Below are positions 52,620 to 61,027 of a stretch of 64,000 nucleotides of DNA, piece after piece (the first letter of the stretch is position 1; every line of letters begins with the position of its first letter). The translations under genes and the position numbers were made by a program. Under the pieces are notes generated by a model that was not told where the DNA came from, did no database searches, and was given only the letters and a program-made list of their open reading frames with translations. The stretch covers positions 306,579 through 370,578 of the forward strand of contig NZ_FNGS01000005.1 of assembly GCF_900103285.1 (NCBI RefSeq), read 5' to 3'. This DNA comes from Siphonobacter aquaeclarae (GTDB lineage: Bacteria; Bacteroidota; Bacteroidia; Cytophagales; Spirosomataceae).

Positions 52620-54565
52620 CGTATCGTGTGCCGCGGTCTGCCAGATTCTGGCGGATGTGCGTGTTCGGGTCTACTTTCTTTCTGGCGGTATTGCCGGGAA
52701 TGGCGCAATCAAAACGGGCAGTAGAATCCTACGAAAAAGGACAGAAAGCCCTTGCCGACCGCAACCTGGCGGAGGCGGGGAGATACTATGCCAAAGCCAT
52801 CGAACAGGACGCATCCTATGCGGAGGCATACATAAAAATGGGGGAGCTGGCCGTTTTCGACCGAAACATGGACGCCGCGGCAAAGTATTACGAAAAGGCT
52901 GTATCTCTCAAACCTGACGCGCCGGAAATCCAGCCGGCGTATAGCTGGCTCGGCAATTACTACCTGCGCGCCGGTCAGTACGAAAAAGCAGCGCCTTTTC
53001 TCGAAAAATTCCTCACCCTGCAGGCCGGTATTGCCAAACCAACACCCCTGCAGCGCATCACGGCCAAACGCGTGACGCGGATGCGGGACATTTGTGCATT
53101 CGCCTTGCAGGCCATGCAAAAGCCGCTGAAAATAGAGGTACGGCGCTTGCCGGAGACGGTTAACGGCTTTGAATCCCAGTATTTTCCGGTACTGACGGCC
53201 GACCGGGAAAACCTGCTTTTTACAGGTATCGAAATAGAGAACGGAGACGAGAGCCTGTACTTGTCGGAGAAGACGCAGGACGGCTGGTCGAAGCCGAAAG
53301 CCCTGCCCGCGCCGATCAATACCAGCGAAAACGAAGGTACTGCCAGCCTTTCAGCCGACGGCAGGACGCTCGTTTTTACCGTTTGTCAGAGTCGTCTCAA
53401 GCGGGGTTTCGGAAACTGCGATTTATATATAGCCTACCGCGCCGGAAACGAGTGGAGTGAACCTGAAAACCTCGGTCCGGCGATTAATTCGAAAGAATGG
53501 GAGTCCCAGCCGACGCTGTCTCCCGACGGGCGGTGGCTGCTGTTTGCTTCTGACCGGCCGGGTGGTATCGGAAAGCGTGATATCTGGATGGCGAGGAAGG
53601 ATTCAACCGGGCACTGGACGCCCGCAGTGAACGCGGGAGCGGCGATTAATACGACGGAGGACGACGTATCCCCGTTTCTGCACGCCAACGGCCGGACATT
53701 GTTTTTCGCATCGGACGGCTGGATCGGCATGGGTGGATTTGATATCTGGATGAGTGATTGGAATGGCAGCGGCTTCAGTGCGCCGGAAAACGTCGGGTAT
53801 CCGATCAATAATTTTGAAGATCAGTCCGCGCTCTTCATTACTTCTGACGGAAAGAAAGGCCTTTATTCTCAGGAGGAACGCCTGCATCAGGACAGGCGTC
53901 AGTCCCGTCTGTGGGAGCTGGACGTCCCGGAAGAACTGACCAAACGTTTCCGAAAGGCCAATGTACTCAAGGGCTTGGTGCGGGAAGCCGGAACCGGTAA
54001 ACCACTCGCTGCGACCCTGGAACTGGTAAACCTGAAGAGCGGATCAACCGACGCGCTTCTGACCAGCGATGCCCGGACCGGAACGTATACCGCCGTTCTC
54101 GCGGAAGGAAACGAGTATGCCGTATTCGTCCAGAAAGCAGGCTATCTCTACAAAAGCCTGACATTTGACTACTCCGGTAGTGGTGGCGACAAAGTACTCA
54201 ACATCGACCTGGAGCCGGTAAAGAAGGACCGAAGGGAGGTATTGAAGAACGTTTTCTTTGAATCCGGAAAGTGGGACCTTGAACCCAAATCCGAGGCGGA
54301 ATTACAGAAACTCGTGCGGTTGCTGAACGAAAATCCGGCCATTACCCTGGAGGTTTCCGGCCATACAGACGACGTTGGGGACGACAAAAGTAACCTTGAA
54401 CTTTCCCTGCGCCGGGCCCGTTCTGTGGGAGATTACCTGATCGCGCACGGGATCGCTGCAACGCGGATTAAAGCTGTAGGACGCGGAGAAACCCAGCCGG
54501 TACAGGCCAATACGTCGGAGGAGAACCGTGCATTGAACAGACGCATTGAAGTTAAAATCCTGTAG
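52616..54565 (+). CDS. OmpA-family outer membrane protein with TPR and PD40 repeats
   Basis: 649 residues from the ATG at 52616, which overlaps the queE stop. Signal peptide to about residue 31 (LAVLPGMAQ). TPRs at about 33-125 (SYEKGQKALADRNLAEAGRY, YIKMGELAVFDRNMDAAAKY). PD40/WD40-like repeats at about 195-425 (GTASLSADGRTLVFTVCQS, SQPTLSPDGRWLLFASDRPG, VSPFLHANGRTLFFASDGW). A carboxypeptidase-regulatory-like domain spans about 455-535. The OmpA peptidoglycan-binding domain lies at about 540-649 (NVFFESGKWDLEPKSEAELQ, VSGHTDDVGDDKSNLELSLR). It likely links the outer membrane to peptidoglycan; PorE-like T9SS components share this architecture. Confidence 0.9.
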   Translation: MTYRVPRSARFWRMCVFGSTFFLAVLPGMAQSKRAVESYEKGQKALADRNLAEAGRYYAKAIEQDASYAEAYIKMGELAVFDRNMDAAAKYYEKAVSLKPDAPEIQPAYSWLGNYYLRAGQYEKAAPFLEKFLTLQAGIAKPTPLQRITAKRVTRMRDICAFALQAMQKPLKIEVRRLPETVNGFESQYFPVLTADRENLLFTGIEIENGDESLYLSEKTQDGWSKPKALPAPINTSENEGTASLSADGRTLVFTVCQSRLKRGFGNCDLYIAYRAGNEWSEPENLGPAINSKEWESQPTLSPDGRWLLFASDRPGGIGKRDIWMARKDSTGHWTPAVNAGAAINTTEDDVSPFLHANGRTLFFASDGWIGMGGFDIWMSDWNGSGFSAPENVGYPINNFEDQSALFITSDGKKGLYSQEERLHQDRRQSRLWELDVPEELTKRFRKANVLKGLVREAGTGKPLAATLELVNLKSGSTDALLTSDARTGTYTAVLAEGNEYAVFVQKAGYLYKSLTFDYSGSGGDKVLNIDLEPVKKDRREVLKNVFFESGKWDLEPKSEAELQKLVRLLNENPAITLEVSGHTDDVGDDKSNLELSLRRARSVGDYLIAHGIAATRIKAVGRGETQPVQANTSEENRALNRRIEVKIL

Positions 54566-54623
54566 TGCATTAACCCATTGATTTTCAATTAGTCTCAAAT
54601 AAATCTTGTCTTTCCGGCCTTTA

Positions 54624-54650
54624 TTGGCAATTTTTGTGTTAGCAACTTTG
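54624..54650 (+). promoter_or_regulatory. Candidate promoter of trxB
   Basis: TTG (54624-54626), 16 bases, CAACTTTG (54643-54650), one mismatch from TAnnTTTG. The box lies 31 bases before the ATG at 54682 and within short dyads (GCAAC/GTTGC). Confidence 0.35.
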
Positions 54651-54681
54651 TTGCAAAGAGGTCGTTATCTCCCGTTTTTCT

Positions 54682-55644
54682 ATGTCATCAGAACATATTC
54701 ATTGCCTCATTATCGGTTCCGGACCTGCCGGGTATACTGCCGCTATTTATGCAGCACGCGCAGGAATGAAACCGGTGCTATATACCGGCGCCCAGCCGGG
54801 TGGTCAGCTGACTACCACTACTGAAGTAGAGAATTTCCCGGGTTATCCGGAAGGTATTACCGGACCGGAAATGATGCAGGACCTTGAAAAACAGGCGCGT
54901 CGTTTCGGTACCGAGATTCGGTACGGCCTGGCAACGAAGGTTGATTTTTCCAATCCGCTGGCGAAGAAAGTATGGGTCGATGATGCCCATGAAATCAGCG
55001 CCGACGCAGTGATTATTTCAACCGGTGCTTCGGCCAAGTGGCTGGGCCTTCCCGGAGAAGATATTTACAACGGCCGCGGCGTTTCCGCCTGCGCCGTATG
55101 CGACGGATTTTTCTACCGCAATCAGGAGGTAGTTGTCGTGGGAGGTGGCGATACCGCCGCCGAAGAAGCCAGCTACCTCGCGAAGCTTTGCAAGAAAGTA
55201 TACCTCGTGGTACGCCGCGACGAACTCCGTGCTTCGCAGATCATGCAGGCGCGGGTGAAATCCATCCCGAACCTGGAGATTCTCTGGAATACGGAAACCG
55301 AGGAGCTTCTCGGAGACGAGAGCGGCCTGACCGGCGCCCGCCTGAAAAACACCGTTACCGGTGAGATCACGGAACTGCCGGTTACCGGCTTTTTCGTCGC
55401 CATCGGTCACAAGCCGAACACGGATATTTTCAGAGATTTTATCGACATGGATACTACCGGATACATTCGCACCGTTCCCGGAAGTAGCCGTACCAATGTC
55501 CCGGGTGTTTTCGCTTGCGGTGATGCTCAGGACAACGTGTACCGTCAGGCCATCACGGCTGCCGGTACCGGATGTATGGCGGCTTTGGATGCGGAGCGCT
55601 GGCTGGCAGAAATTGAAATGCCCGCCGCCGTGGTGGAAGGTTAA
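54682..55644 (+). CDS. trxB: Thioredoxin-disulfide reductase
   Basis: 320 residues. FAD site IIGSGPAGYTAAIYAARAG. Redox-active Cys137 and Cys140 in SACAVCDGFFYRNQ. NADPH site VVVGGGDTAAEEASYLAK. C-terminal FAD loop GVFACGDAQDNVYRQAITAA. It passes electrons from NADPH to thioredoxin. The length and all motifs are standard. It is transcribed alone, with a strong terminator downstream. Confidence 0.97.
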   Translation: MSSEHIHCLIIGSGPAGYTAAIYAARAGMKPVLYTGAQPGGQLTTTTEVENFPGYPEGITGPEMMQDLEKQARRFGTEIRYGLATKVDFSNPLAKKVWVDDAHEISADAVIISTGASAKWLGLPGEDIYNGRGVSACAVCDGFFYRNQEVVVVGGGDTAAEEASYLAKLCKKVYLVVRRDELRASQIMQARVKSIPNLEILWNTETEELLGDESGLTGARLKNTVTGEITELPVTGFFVAIGHKPNTDIFRDFIDMDTTGYIRTVPGSSRTNVPGVFACGDAQDNVYRQAITAAGTGCMAALDAERWLAEIEMPAAVVEG

Positions 55645-55667
55645 GCCGGTAGCAGTACGATACAGAC

Positions 55668-55715
55668 GGCGGGGCTTTCGGAGCCGGAATTCTCTCGAAA
55701 GCCCCGCCTTTTTTT
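55668..55715 (+). terminator. Rho-independent terminator of trxB
   Basis: A perfect 13-bp stem GGCGGGGCTTTCG (55668-55680) / CGAAAGCCCCGCC (55696-55708) with a 15-base loop and seven T residues. Confidence 0.92.
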
Positions 55716-55772
55716 GGGGTGCCCGTCTGGCAAAAGCGCCACACCCTGAGAACGTTGAAATAGAGTGTTCAC

Positions 55773-56846
55773 ATGACGAAATTTTGGACCGTTATTCTCG
55801 TTGGAGGTCTCTGCCTTTCCTTTCATCCGGAAAGCTTTGCGCAGCGGGAAAAAGGGCTCTTCAAGAAAGCACCCAGTATTAAGCCAAAGTCATCTCCCGA
55901 AAAAAAGAAGGCGGGGAATGAGTTTGAACTGGAGGAAGAAGCTACCCCCAAGCTTCGGTTTTCGGAACAGCTGGAGCCTAAAAAACCGCTGAATCCGGTT
56001 GTCAGCAACATGGATACGACGAAAATCGACGACAAGACCGAGCCGCTTCCGCTGGAAACGGAAGAGCAGGTGTTCGACGATTCCTCGGGTGTCTGGGTTA
56101 CCACACACCGGTATTTCGCGATCTGGGATCCGAATACGATCGATCCCTATAACATCAATCCCCTCGAATTCGACGAAACGATAGACCTGCAGTTGTACGA
56201 CGAAGCCAAGAAGCAATTCTGGGCTGCGCCGCTCGAAAAGGGGCTTTTGACGTCACAGTTCGGCCGGCGGTGGGGCCGGTGGCACAGCGGGGTCGATCTG
56301 GATCTTGATACCGGAGACCCGGTCTATGCCGCGTTTGACGGACAGGTCCGGGTGGTGAGCGTTGACGGCGGCGGGTATGGAAAGTACATCGTCGTGCGGC
56401 ATTACAACGGGCTTGAAACCTTGTACGGGCACTTGTCGGGCCAGCTGGTTTCATCCGGGCAGTTTGTCAAGGCCGGCGAAAAAATCGGCCTTGGCGGGAG
56501 TACCGGGCGCAGTACCGGACCTCACCTGCACTACGAAACCCGGTACGAAGGCAATCCCTTCAATCCGCTGGAACTCTATAAGTTTCCGGAAAATGCCCTG
56601 AAATCGGATCATTACATTCTGACGGCGCACGTATGGGATTACCTGCGTGGCGGCCGTCTGCAATACGAATACAAAACCGGCGAAAAGTCCCGCCAATTCC
56701 GTCAGGTACGCTGGTACCGGGTTCGGAAAGGTGACACGCTGTCGGAAATTGCGCACCGTACCGGCACCACGATCACGGCGCTCAAACGCCTGAACGGCCT
56801 GCGCGGAAGCGCCCTCAGCATCGGCAAGAAGCTGAGAGTGAAGTAA
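55773..56846 (+). CDS. Secreted M23 peptidoglycan endopeptidase with C-terminal LysM (copy 1)
   Basis: 357 residues. Signal peptide 1-24 (FHPESFAQ). A basic, disordered segment (30-60) leads to a unique middle part. The M23 LytM domain lies at about 155-265, with zinc ligands His171 and Asp175 (HSGVDLD), and His251 and His253 in GPHLHYETR. LysM at about 310-357 (RYRVRKGDTLSEIAHRTG-like, read from 56715) binds peptidoglycan. All catalytic residues are present, so it should be an active DD-endopeptidase. A paralogue follows after 105 bases. Confidence 0.93.
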   Translation: MTKFWTVILVGGLCLSFHPESFAQREKGLFKKAPSIKPKSSPEKKKAGNEFELEEEATPKLRFSEQLEPKKPLNPVVSNMDTTKIDDKTEPLPLETEEQVFDDSSGVWVTTHRYFAIWDPNTIDPYNINPLEFDETIDLQLYDEAKKQFWAAPLEKGLLTSQFGRRWGRWHSGVDLDLDTGDPVYAAFDGQVRVVSVDGGGYGKYIVVRHYNGLETLYGHLSGQLVSSGQFVKAGEKIGLGGSTGRSTGPHLHYETRYEGNPFNPLELYKFPENALKSDHYILTAHVWDYLRGGRLQYEYKTGEKSRQFRQVRWYRVRKGDTLSEIAHRTGTTITALKRLNGLRGSALSIGKKLRVK

Positions 56847-56865
56847 TCAGAACAACCGGATGGAG

Positions 56866-56889
56866 GAGAAGTCCCGAAAGGGGCTTCTC
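56866..56889 (+). terminator. Weak terminator-like hairpin between the M23 paralogues
   Basis: GAGAAGTCCC (56866-56875), a GAAA loop, GGGGCTTCTC (56880-56889), with a mixed TTGCCGTTTT tail. The stable tetraloop hairpin may attenuate rather than stop transcription. Confidence 0.55.
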
Positions 56890-56951
56890 TTGCCGTTTTC
56901 TCCCTGAACGAATTATCAATCCGGGCTGCTATGCCCGACAGGTCATGAAGA

Positions 56952-58028
56952 ATGTCTTTTTTTCGTACGCTGTTTCTCCTTTCCGGAATTACGCTTGTTG
57001 CTTTTCCCGCCATTGCGCAGGAGCGGGGCGTCTTCCGGAAAACGCCCTCCATTAAAGCCATCCGTAAACCGGCGCCGCGCAAAATAGTACGCGATTCCGT
57101 TCCGGGAGTGCGGTCAATGAATGAATTCCAGCCGCTGAAGCCGGGAAGTCCGACAACCCGCAGCGCCGTTGATACGTTGAATGACGCCCAACTGGAAACC
57201 GACCAGTTCGTGGTCGAAACCCGGCAGGAAATACGTCCCCGCGATTCGGAATCCTGGGCACGGGTAAGCGAGCACTTCCGGATATGGGACGAACACCACG
57301 TCAACCCTTATGGGTATGACATCCGGAACTTTAACGACCTCATCAGCATTCAGCTTTATGACTCCACGAAACAGCAGTACTGGTCGGTACCGATGGATAA
57401 GAATATTCCCACCTCGGTATTCGGCTGGCGGCAAATCCGCTGGCACAAGGGGATAGACCTGGATCTGGTCACCGGAGACCCCGTTCGGGCGGCGTTTGAT
57501 GGTCAGGTTCGCGTAGTTAGTTACGAAGGTCGTGGCTTTGGAAGGTATGTTGTCGTCCGTCATTACAACGGATTAGAGACGGTTTACGGACATTTATCGA
57601 AACAATTGGTTGTTCCCCGTCAGGAAGTTAAGGCAGGTGATGTCATTGGCAGGGGAGGTAATACGGGGCGAAGCACCGGTTCTCACCTCCACTTTGAAAT
57701 CCGGTACGAAGGCTATCCCTTCAACCCGCTGGAGATCTTTGCTTTTCCGGAAAACTATATCCGAAGTGATACCTATTTGCTGACGCCGCGGGTGTTCAGT
57801 TACATCACCGGAAAGAAATTTGAGCCGCTGACAGCGGCCGACCAGCAGGAGGAAGGTGACTCGGACGAAGAGATCGAATACCGGGAAACCGACTGGTATG
57901 CTGTCAAAAAAGGCGATACGCTGGACGAGATTTCCCGTCGTTCGGGTATTTCCATCGCCCGTATCAAAGAATTAAACGGATTACGTACAACACGCTTACA
58001 AATCGGACAGAAATTACGATTGCGCTAA
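56952..58028 (+). CDS. Secreted M23 peptidoglycan endopeptidase with C-terminal LysM (copy 2)
   Basis: 358 residues. Signal peptide 1-23 (AFPAIAQ). Same layout as the preceding gene: basic disordered stretch, middle domain (WARVSEHFRIWDEHHVNPY), M23 domain at about 150-260 with His165, Asp169, His245 and His247, and LysM at about 310-358 (WYAVKKGDTLDEISRRSG). The two proteins share blocks such as VVRHYNGLETVYGHLS, so they arose by tandem duplication. An ATG at 56945 is in another frame. The stop overlaps the bshB1 start by one base. Confidence 0.93.
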   Translation: MSFFRTLFLLSGITLVAFPAIAQERGVFRKTPSIKAIRKPAPRKIVRDSVPGVRSMNEFQPLKPGSPTTRSAVDTLNDAQLETDQFVVETRQEIRPRDSESWARVSEHFRIWDEHHVNPYGYDIRNFNDLISIQLYDSTKQQYWSVPMDKNIPTSVFGWRQIRWHKGIDLDLVTGDPVRAAFDGQVRVVSYEGRGFGRYVVVRHYNGLETVYGHLSKQLVVPRQEVKAGDVIGRGGNTGRSTGSHLHFEIRYEGYPFNPLEIFAFPENYIRSDTYLLTPRVFSYITGKKFEPLTAADQQEEGDSDEEIEYRETDWYAVKKGDTLDEISRRSGISIARIKELNGLRTTRLQIGQKLRLR

Positions 58029-58747
58029 TGAAACTGGATATCCTTGTGCTGGCCGCTCACCCGGACGATGCAGAAATGTCGTGCGGCGGGACCCTGGCCC
58101 GCGAAATTGCCAATGGAAAGAAAGTCGGTATTGTTGACTTCACCCGGGGTGAACTCGGTACCCGGGGCACGCCCGAAATCCGCCTGCAGGAGGCCGAAGA
58201 AGCCGGCCGGGTTCTGGGGATTTCCGCCCGCGAAAACCTCGGATTCCGCGATGGGTTCTTCGTCAACGACGAAGCTCATCAGTTAAAAGTAGTAGAGGTT
58301 ATCCGCCGGTATCAGCCGGATTTGCTCATCGCCAATGCCATTGACGACCGTCACCCTGACCACGGAAAGGGAGCAGCGCTGGCAGAAACAGCGCATTTTC
58401 TGAGTGGTCTCCGTCGCATTGAAACCTTCGAACCCGACGGTACACCGCAACAGCCCTGGCGTGCCCGGCAGGTATTTCACTACATTCAGGACCGGTATAT
58501 CAAGCCGGATATTGTTGTGGATATCAGCGAGTTCTGGGAAAAGAAGGTGGAAAGCGTCAAGGCTTACCGCAGCCAGTTTTACAACCCGGAAAGCGGCGAG
58601 CCCACGTCTTATATCTCCAGCAAAGCATTTTTCGATTTCCTGATTGCGCGGTGGCGGGAAACCGGCCACCAGATCGGTGCTGAATTCGGGGAAGGGTTTA
58701 CGAGCTACCGGCAGCTGGGAACGGATAGTCTGTTCTCACTGAAATAA
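58028..58747 (+). CDS. bshB1: Bacillithiol biosynthesis deacetylase BshB1
   Basis: 239 residues. The LmbE/PIG-L zinc motif is LAAHPDDAEMSCGGT (His11, Asp13, Asp14), and the second part IDDRHPDHGKGAALAE supplies His. RGELGTRGTPEIRLQEAEEA and NLGFRDGFF are marks of the BshB1 subfamily. It deacetylates GlcNAc-malate, giving GlcN-malate for bacillithiol, the low-molecular-weight thiol of many Bacteroidota. It shares one base with the M23 stop, so it is in that operon; the other bsh genes are elsewhere. Confidence 0.95.
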   Translation: MKLDILVLAAHPDDAEMSCGGTLAREIANGKKVGIVDFTRGELGTRGTPEIRLQEAEEAGRVLGISARENLGFRDGFFVNDEAHQLKVVEVIRRYQPDLLIANAIDDRHPDHGKGAALAETAHFLSGLRRIETFEPDGTPQQPWRARQVFHYIQDRYIKPDIVVDISEFWEKKVESVKAYRSQFYNPESGEPTSYISSKAFFDFLIARWRETGHQIGAEFGEGFTSYRQLGTDSLFSLK

Positions 58748-58749
58748 TG

Positions 58750-58817
58750 TCTGTGTATTCTGTGCTTTCTGTGAGAATATATTTTTTTTTTCTCACAGAA
58801 AGCACAGAATACACAGA
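58750..58817. repeat. Family B inverted repeat, copy 3
   Basis: The arms at 58750-58777 and 58790-58817 are exact complements over 28 bases (nonamers TTCTGTGTA, TTCTGTGCT, TTCTGTGAG, the first T missing). The 12-base spacer is ATATATTTTTTT-like. It starts 2 bases after the bshB1 stop. Confidence 0.95.
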
Positions 58818-58824
58818 AAATAAG

Positions 58825-58860
58825 AAAGGGGCTGTCTCATGCAGGTGAGGCAGCCCCTTT
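58825..58860. terminator. Bidirectional terminator between bshB1 and the dioxygenase gene
   Basis: AAAGGGGCTG (58825-58834) pairs with CAGCCCCTTT (58851-58860) with a 16-base loop. It sits between genes converging at 58747 (+) and 58881 (-). Confidence 0.7.
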
Positions 58861-58880
58861 GCTGTTCGGGAGAACCGGTT

Positions 58881-59708
58881 TCAGGAAAGAACGACGGACG
58901 TCATGGTCAGTGAGCCGCCGACGGCCTTGTCATTAAAAAACCGAACATCATCTCCCTTCTGCTGCAATCCTAGTGTGTACAGCAGCGGATAATAGTGGTC
59001 AGGTGTAGGAATTGCCAGTCGTACGGCCGGACCGAGTCGCTCGTACTCGATCAAAGCCTGATGCTCGTGCTGGCGTATGTGTTTTTTGAACGTTTCGTTT
59101 ATCTCGTTTGCCCAGTCGAACCCGAATTCCGGTTCCTGAAGGCGATCCCAGGCAACCATTCTCAGGTTGTGGACCATATTCCCCGATCCGATGATCAAAA
59201 CGCCCTTTTTGCGCAACGCTTCCAGCTCTTTCGCCAGCGCATAGTGATAGGAGGCAGGTTTCGCATAGTCAATGCTTAACTGAAGAACCGGGATATTGGC
59301 CTCAGGATACATGTGACGGACGATCGACCATGTGCCGTGATCGAGGCCCCAATCGTGGTCAAGGCCAACATTGGTACTATGAATCAACGATTTTGTTTCC
59401 TGGGCGAGAGCCGGATCGCCGGGCGCCGGGTATTCCACTTCAAATAACTCCCTCGGAAATCCCCGGAAATCGTGAATCGTCTGCGGATGATCCATCGCCG
59501 TGACATGGGTCCCGTTGGTCAGCCAGTGCGCCGAAATCACCAATACGGCCGTCGGCCGGGGAAGTTCTTTCCCCAGATCGTGCCAGTTCTGGCTAAATAC
59601 ATTATCTTCAATCCCGTTCATCGGCGAACCGTGCCCGATAAACAGGACCGGCATCCGGTCAGTTGCACCGAGTGCGTCCGTGGTCTGTTTAAGCGTGTGC
59701 AGATTCAT
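58881..59708 (-). CDS. ygiD: 4,5-DOPA-extradiol-dioxygenase-family protein (YgiD-like)
   Basis: 275 residues. The LigB-type fold is shown by MPVLFIGHGSPMNGIEDN (metal His), AVLVISAHWLTNGTHVTAMD (second His), VGLDHDWGLDHGTWSIV, and GVLIIGSGNMVHNLRMVAWD. It is a single-subunit class III extradiol dioxygenase like E. coli YgiD, able to open catechol rings such as DOPA, though the natural substrate is uncertain. An exact -7 box and a palindromic operator candidate lie upstream, pointing to regulated expression. Confidence 0.93.
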   Translation of the reverse strand: MNLHTLKQTTDALGATDRMPVLFIGHGSPMNGIEDNVFSQNWHDLGKELPRPTAVLVISAHWLTNGTHVTAMDHPQTIHDFRGFPRELFEVEYPAPGDPALAQETKSLIHSTNVGLDHDWGLDHGTWSIVRHMYPEANIPVLQLSIDYAKPASYHYALAKELEALRKKGVLIIGSGNMVHNLRMVAWDRLQEPEFGFDWANEINETFKKHIRQHEHQALIEYERLGPAVRLAIPTPDHYYPLLYTLGLQQKGDDVRFFNDKAVGGSLTMTSVVLS

Positions 59709-59744
59709 ATAAGTCTATTCTGTTAAGGACGGCTGGCCGCCTGA

Positions 59745-59752
59745 CAAAGTTA
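59745..59752 (-). promoter_or_regulatory. -7 promoter box of the dioxygenase gene
   Basis: TAACTTTG on the minus strand (59752-59745) matches TAnnTTTG exactly, 36 bases before the ATG at 59708. The palindrome at 59763-59787 covers the -33 region. Confidence 0.5.
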
Positions 59753-59762
59753 CCAAATTACT

Positions 59763-59787
59763 TGTTTGTACATTTAATGTATAAACA
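59763..59787. promoter_or_regulatory. Palindromic operator candidate between divergent genes
   Basis: TGTTTGTACATT (59763-59774), a central T, AATGTATAAACA (59776-59787): 11 of 12 bases complementary. It covers the -33 region of the dioxygenase promoter and lies 30 bases before the glycosyltransferase start. Its TTGTACATTTAATGTA shape resembles operators of MarR/HxlR-type repressors. No such regulator gene is in the window. Confidence 0.6.
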
Positions 59788-59817
59788 TTATTTACAGGAA
59801 AACATTCATTCCCGGAA

Positions 59818-60915
59818 ATGAAAATTGGTATTGAAGCTCAACGACTGTTCCGTCCGGCCAAGTACGGTGTAGAATGGATCACACTTGAGTTGATACATGC
59901 CCTTCAGAAGATCGACCGCCGGAACGATTACTTTATTTTTGTTAAACCGGACGAAGACAGGTCCTGTTATACACCGGCGTCCAACTTCCATATCACCGAA
60001 ATTCCGGCCTACAATTCCATGCACTGGGAGCAGATACAGCTGCCGCGGTACATGCGCCGGTTCCGGATCAATTTGCTGCATTGCACCGGGAATACAGCGC
60101 CTGTGCGCCGGGATATTCCGTTGGTACTGACCCTGCACGACGTACTTTTCATGGACGAAAAGGCGAAAATGGCTACCCGCTATCAGCAGCTCGGCAGCCG
60201 GTACAAGCGTTGGATTGTCCCGCGAATTGTCGAGCAGTCCGATTGCATCATTACCGGTTCAGCGGTAGAGCGGAATCATATTCTTCAAAAGTTTCCGGAG
60301 ATCGATGCGGGTACCGTAAAGGTTATAGCCGGCGGAGCGGGGGAGGTCTTCCGCACCGGTCGCCCGGAGCCTCCGTTTACGACGCCCTATTTCTTCTTTC
60401 TCGGCAGTACGGACCCCAAACGGAATACGGCAAATGTGCTGGAAGCGTTCGCGCAGGTCGCCGACGAATACCCGGAAGTAAGCCTGGTAGTAGCGGACAT
60501 CACCCGCGGTTATCTGGAGGAGGTACTCGCCGAAATCGGTCGTAAGGCACTGATCCGCCGGATTTTGATCTCGGAGTATATTCCGAGAGACCAGCTTCCT
60601 TCCATCTACCGAAGCGCGTCTCTGTTTCTGTATCCTTCCCTGCGTGATAGTTTCGGTTTGCCGGTGTTGGAAGCGATGGCTTCCGGCGTCCCGGTGATTG
60701 CCTCCAATCACTCCGTGATGCATGAAATTACGGCCAATGCGGCGCTGCTGGTGGATCCCTCGCAGCCTTCGGCCATCGCTGCGGCGATCCGGGAGGTCTA
60801 TAGCAATCGCGCGCTCGCTGACGGGCTGATCCGCCGGGGCATCGAGGGCGCGGAAGCTTTTTCCTGGGAGACCGCCGCCCGGCAATTACTGGACATTTAC
60901 GAATCCTTCAAATAA
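59818..60915 (+). CDS. Glycosyltransferase family 4 (GT-B)
   Basis: 365 residues, no signal peptide or membrane segment. N-terminal acceptor domain KIGIEAQRLFRPAKYGVEW. The GT-B donor domain has FFFLGSTDPKRNTANVLEAF, ISEYIPRDQLPSIYRSASLF and LYPSLRDSFGLPVLEAMASG, whose Glu in the GLPVLEAMA segment contacts the sugar nucleotide. It likely makes a cell-surface glycan or lipid-linked sugar. No other glycan genes adjoin it, so the product is unknown. A hairpin (60918-60943) and a family B repeat follow the stop. Confidence 0.9.
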   Translation: MKIGIEAQRLFRPAKYGVEWITLELIHALQKIDRRNDYFIFVKPDEDRSCYTPASNFHITEIPAYNSMHWEQIQLPRYMRRFRINLLHCTGNTAPVRRDIPLVLTLHDVLFMDEKAKMATRYQQLGSRYKRWIVPRIVEQSDCIITGSAVERNHILQKFPEIDAGTVKVIAGGAGEVFRTGRPEPPFTTPYFFFLGSTDPKRNTANVLEAFAQVADEYPEVSLVVADITRGYLEEVLAEIGRKALIRRILISEYIPRDQLPSIYRSASLFLYPSLRDSFGLPVLEAMASGVPVIASNHSVMHEITANAALLVDPSQPSAIAAAIREVYSNRALADGLIRRGIEGAEAFSWETAARQLLDIYESFK

Positions 60916-60917
60916 AA

Positions 60918-60943
60918 ACGGCTGCCTGGTAAAGGGCAGCCGT
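60918..60943 (+). terminator. Terminator-like hairpin after the glycosyltransferase
   Basis: ACGGCTGCC (60918-60926) pairs with GGCAGCCGT (60935-60943). The tail CTCACTACTTTT is T-poor, so termination may be weak on the plus strand. On the minus strand it is followed by a run of T residues. Confidence 0.6.
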
Positions 60944-60953
60944 CTCACTACTT

Positions 60954-61024
60954 TTCTGTGTATTCTGTGCTTTCTGTGAGAAAAAAGAAAAGTATGTTCA
61001 CACAGAAAGCACAGAATACACAGA
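60954..61024. repeat. Family B inverted repeat, copy 4
   Basis: Left arm 60954-60982 (TTCTGTGTA, TTCTGTGCT, TTCTGTGAG). The right arm ends at 61024, with one TTCTCACAG changed to TTCACACAG. It lies between convergent genes, 3 bases before the end of the GH105 gene. Confidence 0.95.
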
Positions 61025-61027
61025 CAT

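Noticed and set aside
54642-54655. GCAAC/GTTGC dyad before trxB as a redox-regulator operator
   Set aside because: The arms are only 5 bp and overlap alternative short dyads, so chance is a sufficient explanation.
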